This document shows positions 13,218 through 24,980 of a stretch of DNA of 64,000 nucleotides, piece by piece. The stretch spans positions 1,116,001-1,180,000 of the forward strand of contig CAJFCV020000002.1 of assembly GCA_904066235.2 (NCBI GenBank), given 5' to 3'. The notes under the pieces were generated by a model. The model had not been told where the DNA came from and did no database searches. It worked only from the letters and a program-made list of their open reading frames with translations. The stretch's first letter is position 1; every line of letters starts with the position of its first letter. Origin of the DNA: Bursaphelenchus xylophilus. Taxonomy: Eukaryota > Nematoda > Chromadorea > Rhabditida > Aphelenchoididae. The position numbers and the translations under genes were made by a program.

Positions 13218-14617
13218 ATGAAGTTCGACATGTTTTTACTCATTGCGCCACTGCTCTTGTATGGAGGAGTAATCGAGCTGGAAGTTTATGATAGCGGCTA
13301 TGTACAAGGTTGTAAGTTGCTCAACTTCCACATCATGCATTCGCAGGCCACAGTTTCATTTTTGGAACCCATAGGCAAAGGCCTCTGCTTGACTTGCAAC
13401 TGTTTACGGCCGATCTCAGCCTCCGTGATTTTAATTGCGACGATACGTACGGAAAATGTAAACCACTTTGCAAGCAAGGTAAGCGAGCTCAGGAAGGAAG
13501 CTCTGATTTTGGCAACTTAAGAAACTTTCTGCGCTTTGTATTGTAGCCCCATGTGTTGCGTAGACAGAGAAGCTGCTGACAGGGTATGCAAAGCTCGCGA
13601 GGGCTACTACTATCAGCATTTGTCGACCAAATTCAAAGTGCTGAGTGCGTATTGGAGGTCGCGGAGCAACCGCGATGGCGGAGTATGGGTCGAAGACGAG
13701 ATGCAGTTATTGGACTCCTCATATAACACTGTAGACCTTGGGATAACAAACTTCACACTACAGGTGGCCACCGCGCCGTACTTGAACGCAGAAGACCGGC
13801 CACTGTAAGTCATCTCGTTTATCTATGGCTTGCCATGTCATAAGGAACATTTCAAAAATCATAATTTTCAGAGGTGAAATTGGATTTGGCCGTGACCCCG
13901 TGGGATATGGCTTTGTAAATGTTCTTTACAAAAAGGGGATCATCGACCAACCCGTTCTTTCCATTGGTCACCCACACATCTTCGATCCACGCTACACATT
14001 AGGAGCGTACAACACCAATGACTGTTACGATGATTGGCAACCCATTCCGGTAGTCGGTGACCACGGATGGATGTTTGACGCACAAGCTGTTGCTTTCCTG
14101 AACTACAAGTCTGAAGTCCATGACTTTCGTGTCATGCTCAGTAGTGATGGAGTCGCACGTATGCCTCGACATGTCTTTAACTCCTTCTTCCCGAGCCTGC
14201 TAAGTCGCTATCGAAACGAATACGACATTTACCAGCTGAATGATAGTCGGCGAAACGATGAATTCGATTTCTACGTGGACGTAAACGATGAGATACGGTT
14301 TCCTTCGGACCTTGACGCTTTAGATGTTGCCCCAAATCTTAGCCCAGGATAATGTTTCTCTGCTTCAGCTCCAAATCCTAGATCCCAATCCTGATAGAGT
14401 GGAGTGGATTTTGGGAAGGATGATCTTGCTAGACACGTGCATAACGTTCGACTTCGAGAAAAGCGAAATGTATTTCGCGCAAGCTCGACCGAACGACGAC
14501 GATGATGACGACGACAGTGAAGATGACGAAGGAAATGAGTTTCGAGTAAAAAAGAGACGTCGATACAGCCCACTACGTCGTAAAGCCAATAACGTTGGCC
14601 ACAGGGATGGACGATAA
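13218..14617 (+). CDS. Secreted pepsin-family (A1) aspartic-protease-like protein, probably inactive
   Basis: My model has five exons: 13218-13311, 13347-13478, 13564-13804, 13872-14325 and 14369-14617 (389 aa). Residues 5-19 are a hydrophobic signal peptide. Pepsin-fold landmarks follow in order: FGTHRQ near 37-42 (family G-T-P-P-Q), QLFTADL at 49-55, IGFGRDP near 159-165, YKKGIIDQPVLSIG near 175-188, RMPRHVF near 252-258, and the C-terminal core WILGRMILLDTCITFDFE. In active enzymes the second and fifth positions carry the DTG aspartates. Here they read QLF and a region around SSDG (246-249), so catalysis is probably lost. A tail with eight consecutive Asp followed by KKRRR is unusual for the family. 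Intron 1 is only 35 nt. The first two donors are GTAAG-type. The acceptor of exon 3 and the GTTG donor of exon 4 were chosen by frame and are the weakest points. An ATG at 13185 is an alternative start in frame. Confidence 0.7.
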
Positions 14618-17286
14618 CAATCATAAAAACATGAGAAAATAAGGAAGCATTTTACATTTTGTTTTATGACAATCGACAGCTTACAGTGACGTGTAAAAAG
14701 CACATATTTTCCGCGTATTTTTTCTGGCATTGAGGCAGAGAACCAATAATCAATCGACTTGCAGGCCATCACAGTTTTCGTTGGCAATCTCGCCAAGAAT
14801 GAGTCGTGCTACGGCGTTTCGGGTCAGGGACAACTCGGGTTGCGACAGGTCGGGTCAACGACACCTCGGGTCAACGACATTTCGGTTCAACGATACCGTA
14901 TAATATTTTCGCTTCGGGACAGGGAAAAAAGATTTTTTGGAGAATTTGTTCAAAATTTTGAGATGTTTTCGCTTCGGGACTACCCCTAAATCAACTATTT
15001 ATCGAAAAAATTGCAACCGCCAAAAATCGGCCCGGCTACTTTCCGGAAGGACCAGTATTTTGTTGATCTTCACGCTTTTGTGGACGATGCCCGGCCGTTT
15101 CTCAGTAGCAGTGTTGGCTGGTCTGGATCGCTATGAAAAAGTCTCTGACCCCTTCAATTTTCCGTTCGTTTCTTTCTCCGGTTGAACCCTACCGTAATCG
15201 GTTCTACGCGCCGACGCAAGCTGCTGTGAAGGGGCACTCCTTTGACTGTATTTGTGTGGCTTGTGTCGATTTATGGAATAGTAAATTCAAAGGCTCCCCC
15301 AGTTAAAACCTTTCCTTGTAAGGGGGATTTTCAGTCAGAAAAAAATATGTGTGATTATAATATATGTATATATATATATAGTATAATATCCTTGCAAAAC
15401 AATTTTTCTCATCCATTTCATATAATTGCTTCACTACAAGCGCAAGAGAAAAAAATCGGAGGAATTTTATTTATAATAAAAATCTGTGTGCAAGGTTTCT
15501 TTGATAGTCTTGAACCCCTTTTTTTTTATAAAAACAACGATGATTTGCTTAATTTCAATGTCCTTTCTGTACGCTGTGCCTTGTGTTTCTGTTGTTTGTA
15601 GTCGACTCTACATATTTCCACACATTCTAAAAAATTGCCAGCAGAACAAAATGGAATTTTAATTTTCTGATGTGAGCTTGAAACCATACGGTATTAAACC
15701 TGGAATAATTCCAAGTCTTGTAAAAAAACCTATAATGTTTTGTAACCGGGCGTGTGTCAAACTTGTTGTTCGTTCTGTAATTTATGCTCCGTGCGGCTGT
15801 TGTTTGTGGTTGTCAATTCCAGTCATAAATCAAGGGGTTTCTTTCTTCACCACTCCCATTTTTGGTGGATCGAAGACCAACACTCTTTTGCTGCGATTTG
15901 ACATAGCTTATCCCGTTTTATTTCCTACACGATGTTTGATGCCTTCCGCAAGTGCAAATGACGGAGTGCAGCGAACTTGCCAGTTCGTCGTTTTTTGTGG
16001 TGGATTTTTTTTGTTTTCCTGACTGTTGAACTTCTGTAATTATTGGGTAATCGAATGTTTTCGCAAAAAAACATCTTTAGATTTCTTTCTCAATACTCCA
16101 AATTACATACGCGCATAGCATTGCAAGTGATGAGGTTATAGGCGGGGAAAGCCGTGACTTTTGTCAAATTACAAAATATTTTTTTATGGGCAGAAAGTAA
16201 GGGCCTGATTTCAATAAGGAAGTCATCAATTCGGGAAAAAGCGATTGGGACACGGCAACTTAGCAAAATAATCTTATTTTTTCGTATTTTTGGGCTATCA
16301 AGCCTCTTCTCCCTTGGTCAATCCTCACAAAAGTTCCGTTTGTATTACACTTTTTTTTCCAGCTATATATTTATACCCATACGGCTAAGATCTTTGGAAT
16401 TTTTACAACTCTGACATATGTTTCAGAGGTTGGATTTATCTACTAAGAGCATGTTAGATCGACAGAGACTGTTAATGAAGGTCTTGTGAAGGCGGCCAGC
16501 TAGCTAATTATGGTTCTATCTGGCAAAAAAAAGAAAAAAAATAATTTTGCTTTCCCTAATCGGCTTTTTCCTCGATTGTCGTGGTACGGCTTGACGTGTG
16601 TGATGTCACAAAAACTATCTTTTTCCGCGAGAAATTCGCAACGATTTGGTTGGGAAGCCCTTTCTTTTTGAACGCTCTTCGTATTTAGTTTACCCGTTCT
16701 TGCGGCCAATATCGTTGAGTAATGTTCTACAGATCGCAAGTCAGGTTCTCGTGACTTGTGTTGCACAGCAAGTGCAAAATTTTAAGAAAATCTAATTGGC
16801 TTTAGACACTTTGTTTCTACAATTTCTACCGTATTCACCACGCTCAAACCAACTTCTTTGAGGAGGGTGCTTTCAACAAATTTTTCTTGCATGTCGAGCA
16901 AAACAAGAAGACTCCCGCGTGCTGCGCACATTTCAGCGGTCGTTCGCCATGCTTTCGACCCTTCGCAGTCTGCTTCGCATGTGTAAAACATTTTTGGCGT
17001 CTCCGAGAAGATCATTTGACCTTTAACTGACGCGTTTAACAGATCTGCCGTGCTTTGTGTTCGAGTGGTTTGTGCGGAAACACGGTCTGAATCTATTGCG
17101 GTCGACATGCCGCCGTCTTTCCCGTGTTGAAAGGATGTCGGCTCGAGAATTAATTGGCGGGGGATATGGTAGTTTTTCATCCGTTATCCGGTTGAGTGGA
17201 GTGGGGGAAAAGAACTAGTAGACTTGGGATATGGTAGAAATTTGAATTGATGCAGAATTTATGAGGTTTGCTGCTTGGAGGCGGAC
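14618..17286. other. Intergenic region between the protease-like gene and the MLT-10-like array
   Basis: No gene is recognised. It contains an imperfect 16-bp tandem repeat (14819-14898), a TA-rich run near 15358-15385, and segments similar to others downstream of the second MLT-10-like gene: about 15770-15960 resembles 23640-23800, 16916-16990 resembles 24654-24740, and 17180-17240 resembles 27260-27335. These mark the 3' flank of a duplicated unit. A 132-codon minus-strand frame at 16782-17180 lies in this duplicated flank. It has no recognisable domain and I do not call it a gene. Confidence 0.5.
14819..14898. repeat. Imperfect tandem repeat, about 16 bp x 5
   Basis: Five successive units share the core TCGGGTCAACGACA, for example tcgggtcaacgacacc and tcgggtcaacgacatt, with more diverged units on both sides. 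It lies about 200 bp past the end of the protease-like gene. A single related phrase (cgggtcagcgacagttctgg) occurs near 49020. Confidence 0.65.
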
Positions 17287-17734
17287 AAGGAAACTACCCC
17301 AAGTGCGACGCTCAGATTTTTTAAAATTTTGCACACACGTCGGTAATGAACTATGTATCAATTCCTGAAAGTTTTAGCTCGCACTTTGCAAGCGCCGCCG
17401 AGATATTGAACGATCTTTGCCGCCGAGAGAGCACGCTAAACGTGGAAAGCGGTCAGGGAGAAAAGCGCTTTTTGGCCATAACTTTGCTAGTTTCGTGCGG
17501 AAAAAATTGATTTTTTGTGGAAATATTACCCTCTATGATAGAAATAGGCATGAAATTTTTGGTGTCGAAATTCGGCAAAAAGTGTCAAGTCTTCGCAAAC
17601 TTTCGATCTAAAATCTCGGTTCTTTCTGCAAAGCGCGAGCTAGAATTCTCGCATATATTTTTGAAAAAAATTATCCTAAATTTGTGCCGAGTTTCATCAA
17701 AATCTGAGCGTTGCACTTGGGGTACTTCCAATGT
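17287..17734. repeat. R2 element, complete copy, in the 3' flank of the first MLT-10-like gene
   Basis: The left end has ctaccccaagtgcgacgctc and the right end the inverted gagcgttgcacttggggtac. The interior matches the other copies (agctcgcactttgcaagcgc, tttcgatctaaaat). It is absent from the matching position downstream of the second MLT-10-like gene, so it probably inserted after the two genes duplicated. Confidence 0.8.
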
Positions 17735-17867
17735 GAGCTAAAATCTCGATGTTTAATAATCGGCTTAGGCGGTAATTACTGTAAATTTGTGATCCTGATT
17801 GATCGCCGCAGCTGATTGTGAGCCATTTCAGGACTTTGCGATTTGAAAATTGTTTCAATCTCTTCAG

Positions 17868-17873
17868 TTTATT
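17868..17873 (-). terminator. Candidate poly(A) signal of MLT-10-like gene 1
   Basis: AATAAA on the minus strand, about 95 nt past the stop codon. A similar context (ttattaggca on the plus strand) recurs at the same distance behind gene 2 (27499-27504), which supports both. Confidence 0.5.
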
Positions 17874-17966
17874 AGGCAAAAACTTGATAAAAACAAAATT
17901 GATTATATATTCAGCGATTGTTAACTTTTTTAAACCTTGCAAAAATTCGCTAGCCCAAAAAATCTT

Positions 17967-20673
17967 TTAACTGAGCCATGACGGCGACAAGACAGCCGCA
18001 AACACAATCAGTGGACTCCAGATGACCGGCGAAAGAGCGTATGGCGACAACACCAAAGCGCTTAGGGCCATTGGCGACGCAATAATCGGAGACAGCACAA
18101 ATGGTGATAATATTAGAGGAGATCCCACCATAGGATTTAAAATTAGTGGCGATAAACAAAGGGGCGATAGAATAATTGGAGTGAAGACTTGAGGGGACAA
18201 AATGAATGGTACCATGAGAAGAGGTGACAGAACTAGCGGGGTGAACAGACCCGGCGACAGAATGGCCGGATGGAGAGCGAATGGTGACAAGATCAAGGGA
18301 TTGAACATGAACGGCGACAAAATAATCGTTCCTAGAATACGCGGCGACAGGATTAGCGGTGTGAAAATCCAAGGGGTCAGGATCAGCGCGCCGTAAATTG
18401 ATGGGGACAAAACGAGAGGCGTGAAAATGACCGGCGACAGGATGAATGGCTGCGAAGCCAGCAACGGGTTTGCAACTAACCAGGTGAAACTAACGGGCGA
18501 TAAGATTAGACCAGACAAAAGCTGGCGCTTCCTTCTTCGGTCATGATGCTTAGTTTGAGATTTTGCAAATTCATTTTCATCGATTTTAAAGTGTTCCAAC
18601 TCCGCCAACCGCTGAAAATCGTCGTGCAAATGATCACGAATTTCTTCTTCAGTCATGTTCATTAGACGGTTATATACGGCCGCATCGGCGTATGGGGAGT
18701 TCGGGCCATAGATCATCTCAATTTGATGCGGTTTGAGGATCGAATAACCAGTGGTGTTCATCTCGCGCAACTGAAAATTTAGACGATTTATTGGAAAGAA
18801 AAGCATGTTTGGCAAGAAAGTGTCCCAAACATTAGGGGATTTTTCTAAACTAGACATAAAGTTGCTTCCTTACCTGCTCTTTACTATAGTTCGTATGGAA
18901 CTTCTCGAACATTTCGATGTGCTCCGGCGACATCCCCAATTCCGTGGCATTCTCTTTTGTCGCATAAAGTGGAGTGCCATTTTCATCGATCAGATTTGTA
19001 ATGTTCGTCATTAAGGACCGTGTTTTGTTTATTTCAATCTCATTTACATCTTGCTCAAGCTTATCGCTTTGCTCATTCACTCCGGCTGCCTCCATAATGA
19101 TATCCAGCCAAAGTTGTTGATCTTGGCTGGAGAATCCTTTGAGGAGATTGGGGAGACTGGTCAGGTTCTCAATTCCTTCGCCTTGGTCGTGGAGAGAGAA
19201 GAGTGAGGGCGAGATTAGACTGATCTGAAAATAGCGTTGGTCAGAGTGGACTAGGTTATATTACTCAAAAAATAACCCAGTTTGAGTACAGTCAAATCCA
19301 GATTTTACTTATTTCCCTGGACTAGAATTTTATAGACTTTAGATTTTACTTTCTGATTGCAGAATCATGTACAGGGTGGGGCATCTTTGTGGCCCGATTT
19401 GAATTGGCTATAACGAAAAAATGAACTCCAAGAATAAATCCAATAACTGTAGGCAAAGCTTACCTATGTATAACATGTTTGGTATAAAACAAAATGGGGA
19501 TGTCTGGGGATTCAAGGAAAAAAGGATTTTAAGATTTGGCCAAAAACTGAAGAAGTTATAGCCAATTCAAATCGGGCCACAAAGATGCACTGCCCTGTAT
19601 AATATTTGGCCGACTTCTTACCTCATCCTCTTTCTTTTCCTCCGGCACAACTCCCAAAAATCTTGGCGACACTAACTTCATATTCCTCTCTTCAAAATTC
19701 GTTGTGTTCTCCCCCGCCAAGCTGTATATCAGTTTCAGCGCGCCTTTGATCATGCCCACAACTTTATCCTCTTTTGTTTTTGGGATCTTCTTGCTTTTGA
19801 CCAGTTTCTTCAACTCCTTTGGATCGTTAACAATTTTTTCCATATCCAGGTCGTCAGCCGTCACTTTGTTTCCCATCTTTTCTTTAAGCAGTCCCAGTCG
19901 CATATTCGGCAAGTTCTCCTCACTATCGTTCTCAATCATCTCTTGGTACTTTTTTCTTTTTGCTCCGTTTGTCTTCAACTTCTCAACAGTTCTCTGCCAT
20001 TTGGGGATTTCCGATTTGCCCTTCAATTTCTTCACAGACTCCATCAAAGCTTTGGCTATGTGGCCAAGCGGAGTCATTTGCTCCTTGTTTGTCTTGAGAG
20101 TGTAGGAATCAGAGGCCTGAACTTTTGGTGATCTTCTACCCCTTGTTTTAGGCAAGTGTAAGTCTTCGGAATCCTGTGAAAAATCGGTTTTGAATCCTTC
20201 TATCTCTTTTCTGTACTTCTGAAGCCGATGAGGTCGTTTCCTTATTTCTGCCTTAATCTCATTCTTCAACAGTTTGCTGAGACATCTGGCATGCTTTGGT
20301 ATATCAGTGGCACTTGATGAGCATTCTCCGTACTTTAGAATTATCGATCGACGCTGACGTTTTAGTCTAAAAACATGATTCTGAAGTGACCGTTCTTCGA
20401 CACAACTTGTTATGAATAATAATACATTATATATAAAGACGTGGCTTACTTATGATTAGCGATCGCCGACATCAACGAGCTGAGGCCCGTATCCACCCAT
20501 TTTTGATACATATCCACCACGTCATCGTCTTTTATATCAGCTCTATAGTATTTGTCACCGGGCGCTTTTTTCAGCTCAAAGTCCAAATTGACTTGTGAAA
20601 TATGACTTATTGCACTTGTAGACTGCATTATATAGATCAGCATGGCACCAGCAAAGAGCAACTTTGGCTGCAT
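17967..20673 (-). CDS. MLT-10-like moulting-cycle protein, copy 1
   Basis: Four coding exons: 20450-20673, 19622-20366, 18874-19224, 17967-18770 (707 aa). The chosen ATG at 20673 directly follows a TTTTCAG acceptor, as expected for trans-splicing or a 5' UTR intron, and it begins a signal peptide of about 21 residues. Exon 1 has the acidic motif ending DTGLSSLMSA. Exon 2 has two conserved cysteines (YGEC, HARC), a lysine-rich domain and a GRRS dibasic site. Exon 3 carries QQLWLDIIMEAAGVN and several N-x-T/S sequons. Exon 4 has a furin-like RRRKR (518-522) followed by about 17 hydrophobic decapeptides of type LSPxxFxPLI to the C terminus. This matches the nematode MLT-10 family (DUF644/Moulting_cycle domain plus Pro-rich repeats), which is needed for cuticle moulting in C. 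elegans. The protein is inferred to be secreted and cleaved. Intron 2 contains a 226-bp transposon-like insertion. It is closest to copy 2. Confidence 0.88.
19372..19597. mobile_element. MITE with CAGGG termini in intron 2 of copy 1
   Basis: The left end is cagggtggggcatctttgtg and the right end is the inverted cacaaagatgcactgccctg. TA lies on both sides, as for Tc1/mariner-type insertions. Both arms continue inward with ggcccgatttgaattggcta and its inverse. The element is about 226 bp, has no coding capacity, and ends 24 nt from the exon 2 donor. Confidence 0.8.
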
Positions 20674-20779
20674 TCTGAAAAGACAAGTCAGAAATTGAGT
20701 AGAGCAAGTGAGATTCACTCTTATGATGCTACATATACCACCTAAACAAATTCGAAAAAACCTCTAATTCCAATATCCT

Positions 20780-21235
20780 CAAAAATTTCTCAAAATTCTC
20801 ATTCTTCCCTCTCTTCGTGCCCTACATGATGTTCAACCTGTAGCTGACCTCCTTCCGTTCCGCCTATTGTTCCACTCCCAGCACTGTTTGCATGCCAAAA
20901 GTCGGATTTGCTGGTCGGAAATCCCATCCCAATCATAGCATTAAGCCAATTATCAGCCATTTTTCGCGTGTTTTCACAGTGCATTTAACTTCAAGTTCCA
21001 CCTCCTTGCATTGAGTTCATGTTCAAATTTTCAGATCCTGAATGGAGGAAATGCCAAACACTCCCATTCGTCTTGCTCCGGCATGTTTAAAGTAGTCGAA
21101 TTAGCAAAACTTACAAGTTTTTTTCAAGTATGGGCGGAGTTTTCGACTGAAAATTGCAAGGAACATTAGACCTTCCAATGAATGAAATCTGCGTTTTTCG
21201 AAATTAGAAACAAGGATCTACAGTATGCCAACGGA
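20780..21235 (-). promoter_or_regulatory. Conserved upstream region of copy 1
   Basis: This stretch aligns by eye over about 450 bp with 30330-30780 upstream of copy 2 (shared phrases include gtgttttcacagtgcattta, cgaattagcaaaacttacaa and ggcggagttttcgactgaa). Within it, minus-strand AGGTCA lies at 20845-20850, a half-site of the type bound by NHR-23/ROR-class nuclear receptors, which drive moulting genes in C. elegans. An open frame beginning MHCENTR is conserved at its start but shifted by an indel in copy 2, so I read it as non-coding. Confidence 0.5.
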
Positions 21236-23288
21236 AGAACAATGCCCCTCCCACTCTGGGTCAGCGGGGTGTAGCTAAGATGTTGTGGATTCGCGACTTT
21301 TCAACAGCCGGAAGGATATTGTCAGCACAACGGCGGACTACTGTTTCCAACAAAGAAGAAAATGGATGTGATTTTTTACAAGGTAGGTGCATAATAATAT
21401 ATTAGTTTCTGTATATAACTCTCGGTCTAATTCAGTACATGAGTCGTCAATACCCGTAAATAATCTTATTTCTCCATTCCTTGACTTTCCAATCATCTCT
21501 TTCCTTGCCATGTTTGAAAAATTGCGCTGAGGGAAATACTTCCTTCTGTCTCCGACATAAGTATAATACTACCGCAGCTTGAAGAGGAGAGGTTTTTTTA
21601 CGACCCAGGGGGTAAAATCTAGGAGTAGCACACCCAGATCTACTATCGTACCCGATAAGTCCCTTTTGTCTTGTCCATCGCCACCTTCAGACTCCTCTAC
21701 GTCTCTACGGTAGCTTCCAATGCTTTCCTTCCATTTATTTATCCTTCCCGAAATTGCCCCTATTGCACAATATCAACGCCTTTACTTTATATTCGAGGCC
21801 ACATAACTAGTATTCAACTCTATTTGTTGACGAGAGGTACACGAATTGCGGAGGGCGTCAAGAAAACCGCTTTAAGCCCGGATCTCTGACAATTTTGGTT
21901 TAGTTTTTTTTGCCAAAGACGGTATTTTAATTTAATTTTTTAAAATTTTCCACCAGTAAGTAGCCTTATTTTTCCAGAACCCAAAAATTCACTGCCCAGT
22001 TTAAAAGCGTTTGCATAGCATTCCGAGCTTTTTTGTCGCCACCGATCGATCCCAATTTTCACTCAAAATGACAGCAGGGCTTCGCGCCTAGCTGATAACT
22101 AGCTAGCCCGAAAATGAAAAATAGTAAAAGTTGGTTTCCAGATAGAATGAAAAAACACCTATCCAAAGATATAAATAGTTTCTATTATCTTTCTCTCTGT
22201 AACGATTTATTTCTCCTATACAAAATTGCAAATTATTTGTTTATTCATGGCTACGTTTTCTCTATCGATCCAGGGCTACGCTTAAACTTAGAAATTCTGC
22301 CTTTCGTCCAAATGGCAGAATTTGTGCTAATCTTGCCAATAGTATTTTAGGGATTTTTGCTTCTCGATCATGTTTTATCATGCTCTTTGACGTTTGAGGT
22401 TTGAACTCTTCTTTTGAAATAATTTTCGTTTTTACGCTCTTTACTGTAGACTCTTTGAACCGCCCATTTCCGATGCATTTCCTTTGTCGCGTAAAGCGTT
22501 AGGGTCGGTTTTATTCAAGCCAATCTTTATTTAATTTTTTTCTTCAAACGTTTGTCGTTCCTTGTTTGGAAGAATCACCATGTCTTGCGCTGGAATTGAT
22601 ATAACGCTTGACGGGCATTTATCATACGTTCGAATTATTGACCGGTGTTCCTGTGTTTGCCTGGAAATCCTATTTTAAAGTAATGAAATGATTTTTGATA
22701 GCCTTTGAGGATGCCAACTTATAATACTTCAAAAACATGAGGATTGGTTCCTGGACGACCATAAGAATCACGCTGAGTCATTCTGAAAGGGCGGTCCCTA
22801 CACTTAGCAGGTAATAACTAGGGTAACTGTGCCAAATGCGACGCTCAGACTTAAATAACAGTAAAAATTAGATTACTAAATATTCCTGTGACGCGAACGA
22901 TCTTTTCCAAGATCCTCAGCTCATGTTATGAAGACTCAACCGGGATTTTTTGTCCGACTCTGCTCGACACACAACAAAAGACGAACTGCAGTCTTGCGAT
23001 GTGGTATTGGAGCTTGTGTTTCTAATTGCGTGTTAATCATAAATTTAGCACAGACTACGAGAATTTGAAAGGTTTATATGACCTTTGGCTTTAAAAGAAA
23101 CAGAAATTCGTCTGTATTTAAAATGCCAGGAGCACAGCTTGAGGTTAGGTAGCTGCAGAGGTCAAGGGAATACGGAAAGGTTAGATATAGTGTTAACAAG
23201 CGATTATTGGAAGTCATAAGAAATGTATTTTTTTGGCAAGAACTCTGCAAACCTGAGTAAAAATGGAAATAAAAATTATTATACAGTC
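21236..23288. other. Intergenic region between copies 1 and 2
   Basis: No gene recognised. A terminal scrap of R2 (aatgcgacgctcagacttaa) lies near 22836. Open frames are short and unremarkable. Confidence 0.45.
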
Positions 23289-23290
23289 TA

Positions 23291-23538
23291 CAGTGGGGGA
23301 CCTGATCCAGTCGCAAAAACGTACCATTTTATATCCGGGAAGCATCAAAAATGTGGCAAAATACCTCTCACTACAATAAAAAAACTTTGTTTTGAAATGC
23401 GCGCCCTTTCCCTCACAAAAAGAGCAGACTATTGAAATCGGAGTTTTTTTACTTGGAGAAGGAAGCATCTTGCCACATTTTTGATCCTTCCCGGATGCAA
23501 AATGAAACGTTTTTGCCTCTGGATCAGGTCCCCCACTG
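23291..23538. mobile_element. R1 MITE, copy at 23.3 kb
   Basis: Ends CAGTGGGGGACCTGATCC and the exact inverted GGATCAGGTCCCCCACTG, flanked by TA on both sides. The arms continue with tgcatccgggaag-type and gtggcaaaat phrases. About 248 bp, no transposase. The CAGTG terminus and TA target fit the Tc1/mariner group. Confidence 0.88.
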
Positions 23539-24097
23539 TATACATATAATCCCTGCAATCTCAGTTGTTTTTCTGCAGCAGTATTTTCAATGCGCGGTTT
23601 CTGAATTCGTCTTGTAATTAATGACATGTGCCCTGTGATTAATGACTTGTGTTCCTGTGGTTCGTAGCTGTCAGTTCCCGTCATAAATCATGAAATCCGT
23701 TGTTTTCACCACTCCCATTTTTGGTGGATAAAGATCGACGACTATCATTTGACACAACTGATCGCGTTCAATTTTCTTTCCTGGTGTTCGATATTCCCGA
23801 TGTTTTTTCATGCATTTGCTGTAGTTTTTGTCATACATATGTTTTTCTTGAATTCGGGCATCTTTCGATTTTTTCGGTGCGTTTTACAAACATGACATGT
23901 CCACTCAATCATCGCCAACGTGGGCGTTGCACTTGGGGCACTTCCCTGTTAGGCGTGAGAGTTTTTTAGGCATTCAGGGATGGTTGAGTGAGTCGGGTTT
24001 TGATTAGCGTTGAGTTTGTGGACATTGTTCCGGCTAGGCTTGAAGCTGAAAGCTAGAATGTTTAGCTATGCGATGAAAGCACTTATGAACAAACTTT

Positions 24098-24340
24098 AAA
24101 GTGAAGGACTTGGGCAAACAACGTTCCATTTTGCGTCCGGGAAGTATCAAAAATGAGGCAAAATGCCTCAAACTAAAAAACTTAGTTTGAAAAGCGCGCC
24201 CTTTCCCTCACAAAAAGAGTTGTCGCGCTTTTGAAATCGTAGTTCTTCCCTTGAAGAGGGAGGTATTTTGCCACACTTTTTGATACTTCCCGGATACAAC
24301 ATGGTACGTTTTTTGCCACTGGATCAGGTCCGCTACTGTA
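24098..24340. mobile_element. R1 MITE, left end damaged
   Basis: The right terminus ggatcaggtccgctactg then ta is intact. The left terminus is eroded (gtgaaggacttgggcaaaca), but the adjoining ttttgcgtccgggaagtatc marks the family. Confidence 0.75.
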
Positions 24341-24980
24341 AACGATAAACTGACCAACAAACTACAGTAAAGACTTTGTTGTACGGAAGTTTTTTTCAGC
24401 CCAAAATTGCCTTTTGATGTCGTGTTTTGTTTTCGTGACAGTCATTTGTTTTTGATAATCTTCATTGCTCAAGACTTGATGGCAGAGCGGTTCCACGTCA
24501 TGTTGCACTTTTATGTTTTGACCTCCGGATTTCTCTATCACAATTACGGGAAAAAGGCATTCCAATCCCCTTCCTTCTGCCCCTTGCTTTTCGTACCGTA
24601 ATCCCCTCATCCCAAAACAGAGCCTGTGACGAAGCTGTGGTTTGGTGCGAACCATGCGCGTGTTGCGCACGTTTCGAAGGTCGTCTTTCCATGCTTTCAG
24701 CGCCTTCGATTGACCTTTTGCGCGCCTGTTATACTTTATACATGTATAAAATTGGTGGTCAATGATCAGGAATAGGGAGATCCGTTTGAACTTTTCTTGA
24801 TCTTAATGCACCTTCAGCTTCTTTAAAAAGACGCTCAGGCTTTGCCGAAGTTTCGGGATTTTTTTGAAAATATTGATTTTATCAAAAATTCGAGAAAAAA
24901 TTAAGTATATATTCCATAGGTGTGACGCTTGTAGTAGTTTTTACGCCTGTATATTCTTCACCCGTCGCAAATTCCTTTCT

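Noticed and set aside
16782..17180. 132-codon minus-strand frame downstream of copy 1 as a gene
   Set aside because: It lies in the 3' flank shared with copy 2, where the corresponding stretch does not keep the frame. No domain is recognisable.
17967..18530. Regular 30-bp periodicity resembling a CRISPR array
   Set aside because: There are no constant repeat/variable spacer blocks; the period is a decapeptide coding repeat in a eukaryotic gene.
19556..19621. Extension of exon 2 of copy 1 past its donor (and of copy 5 at 51923-52159) as coding
   Set aside because: The extra codons read into transposon sequence. A GT donor at the position shared by all paralogues ends the exon.
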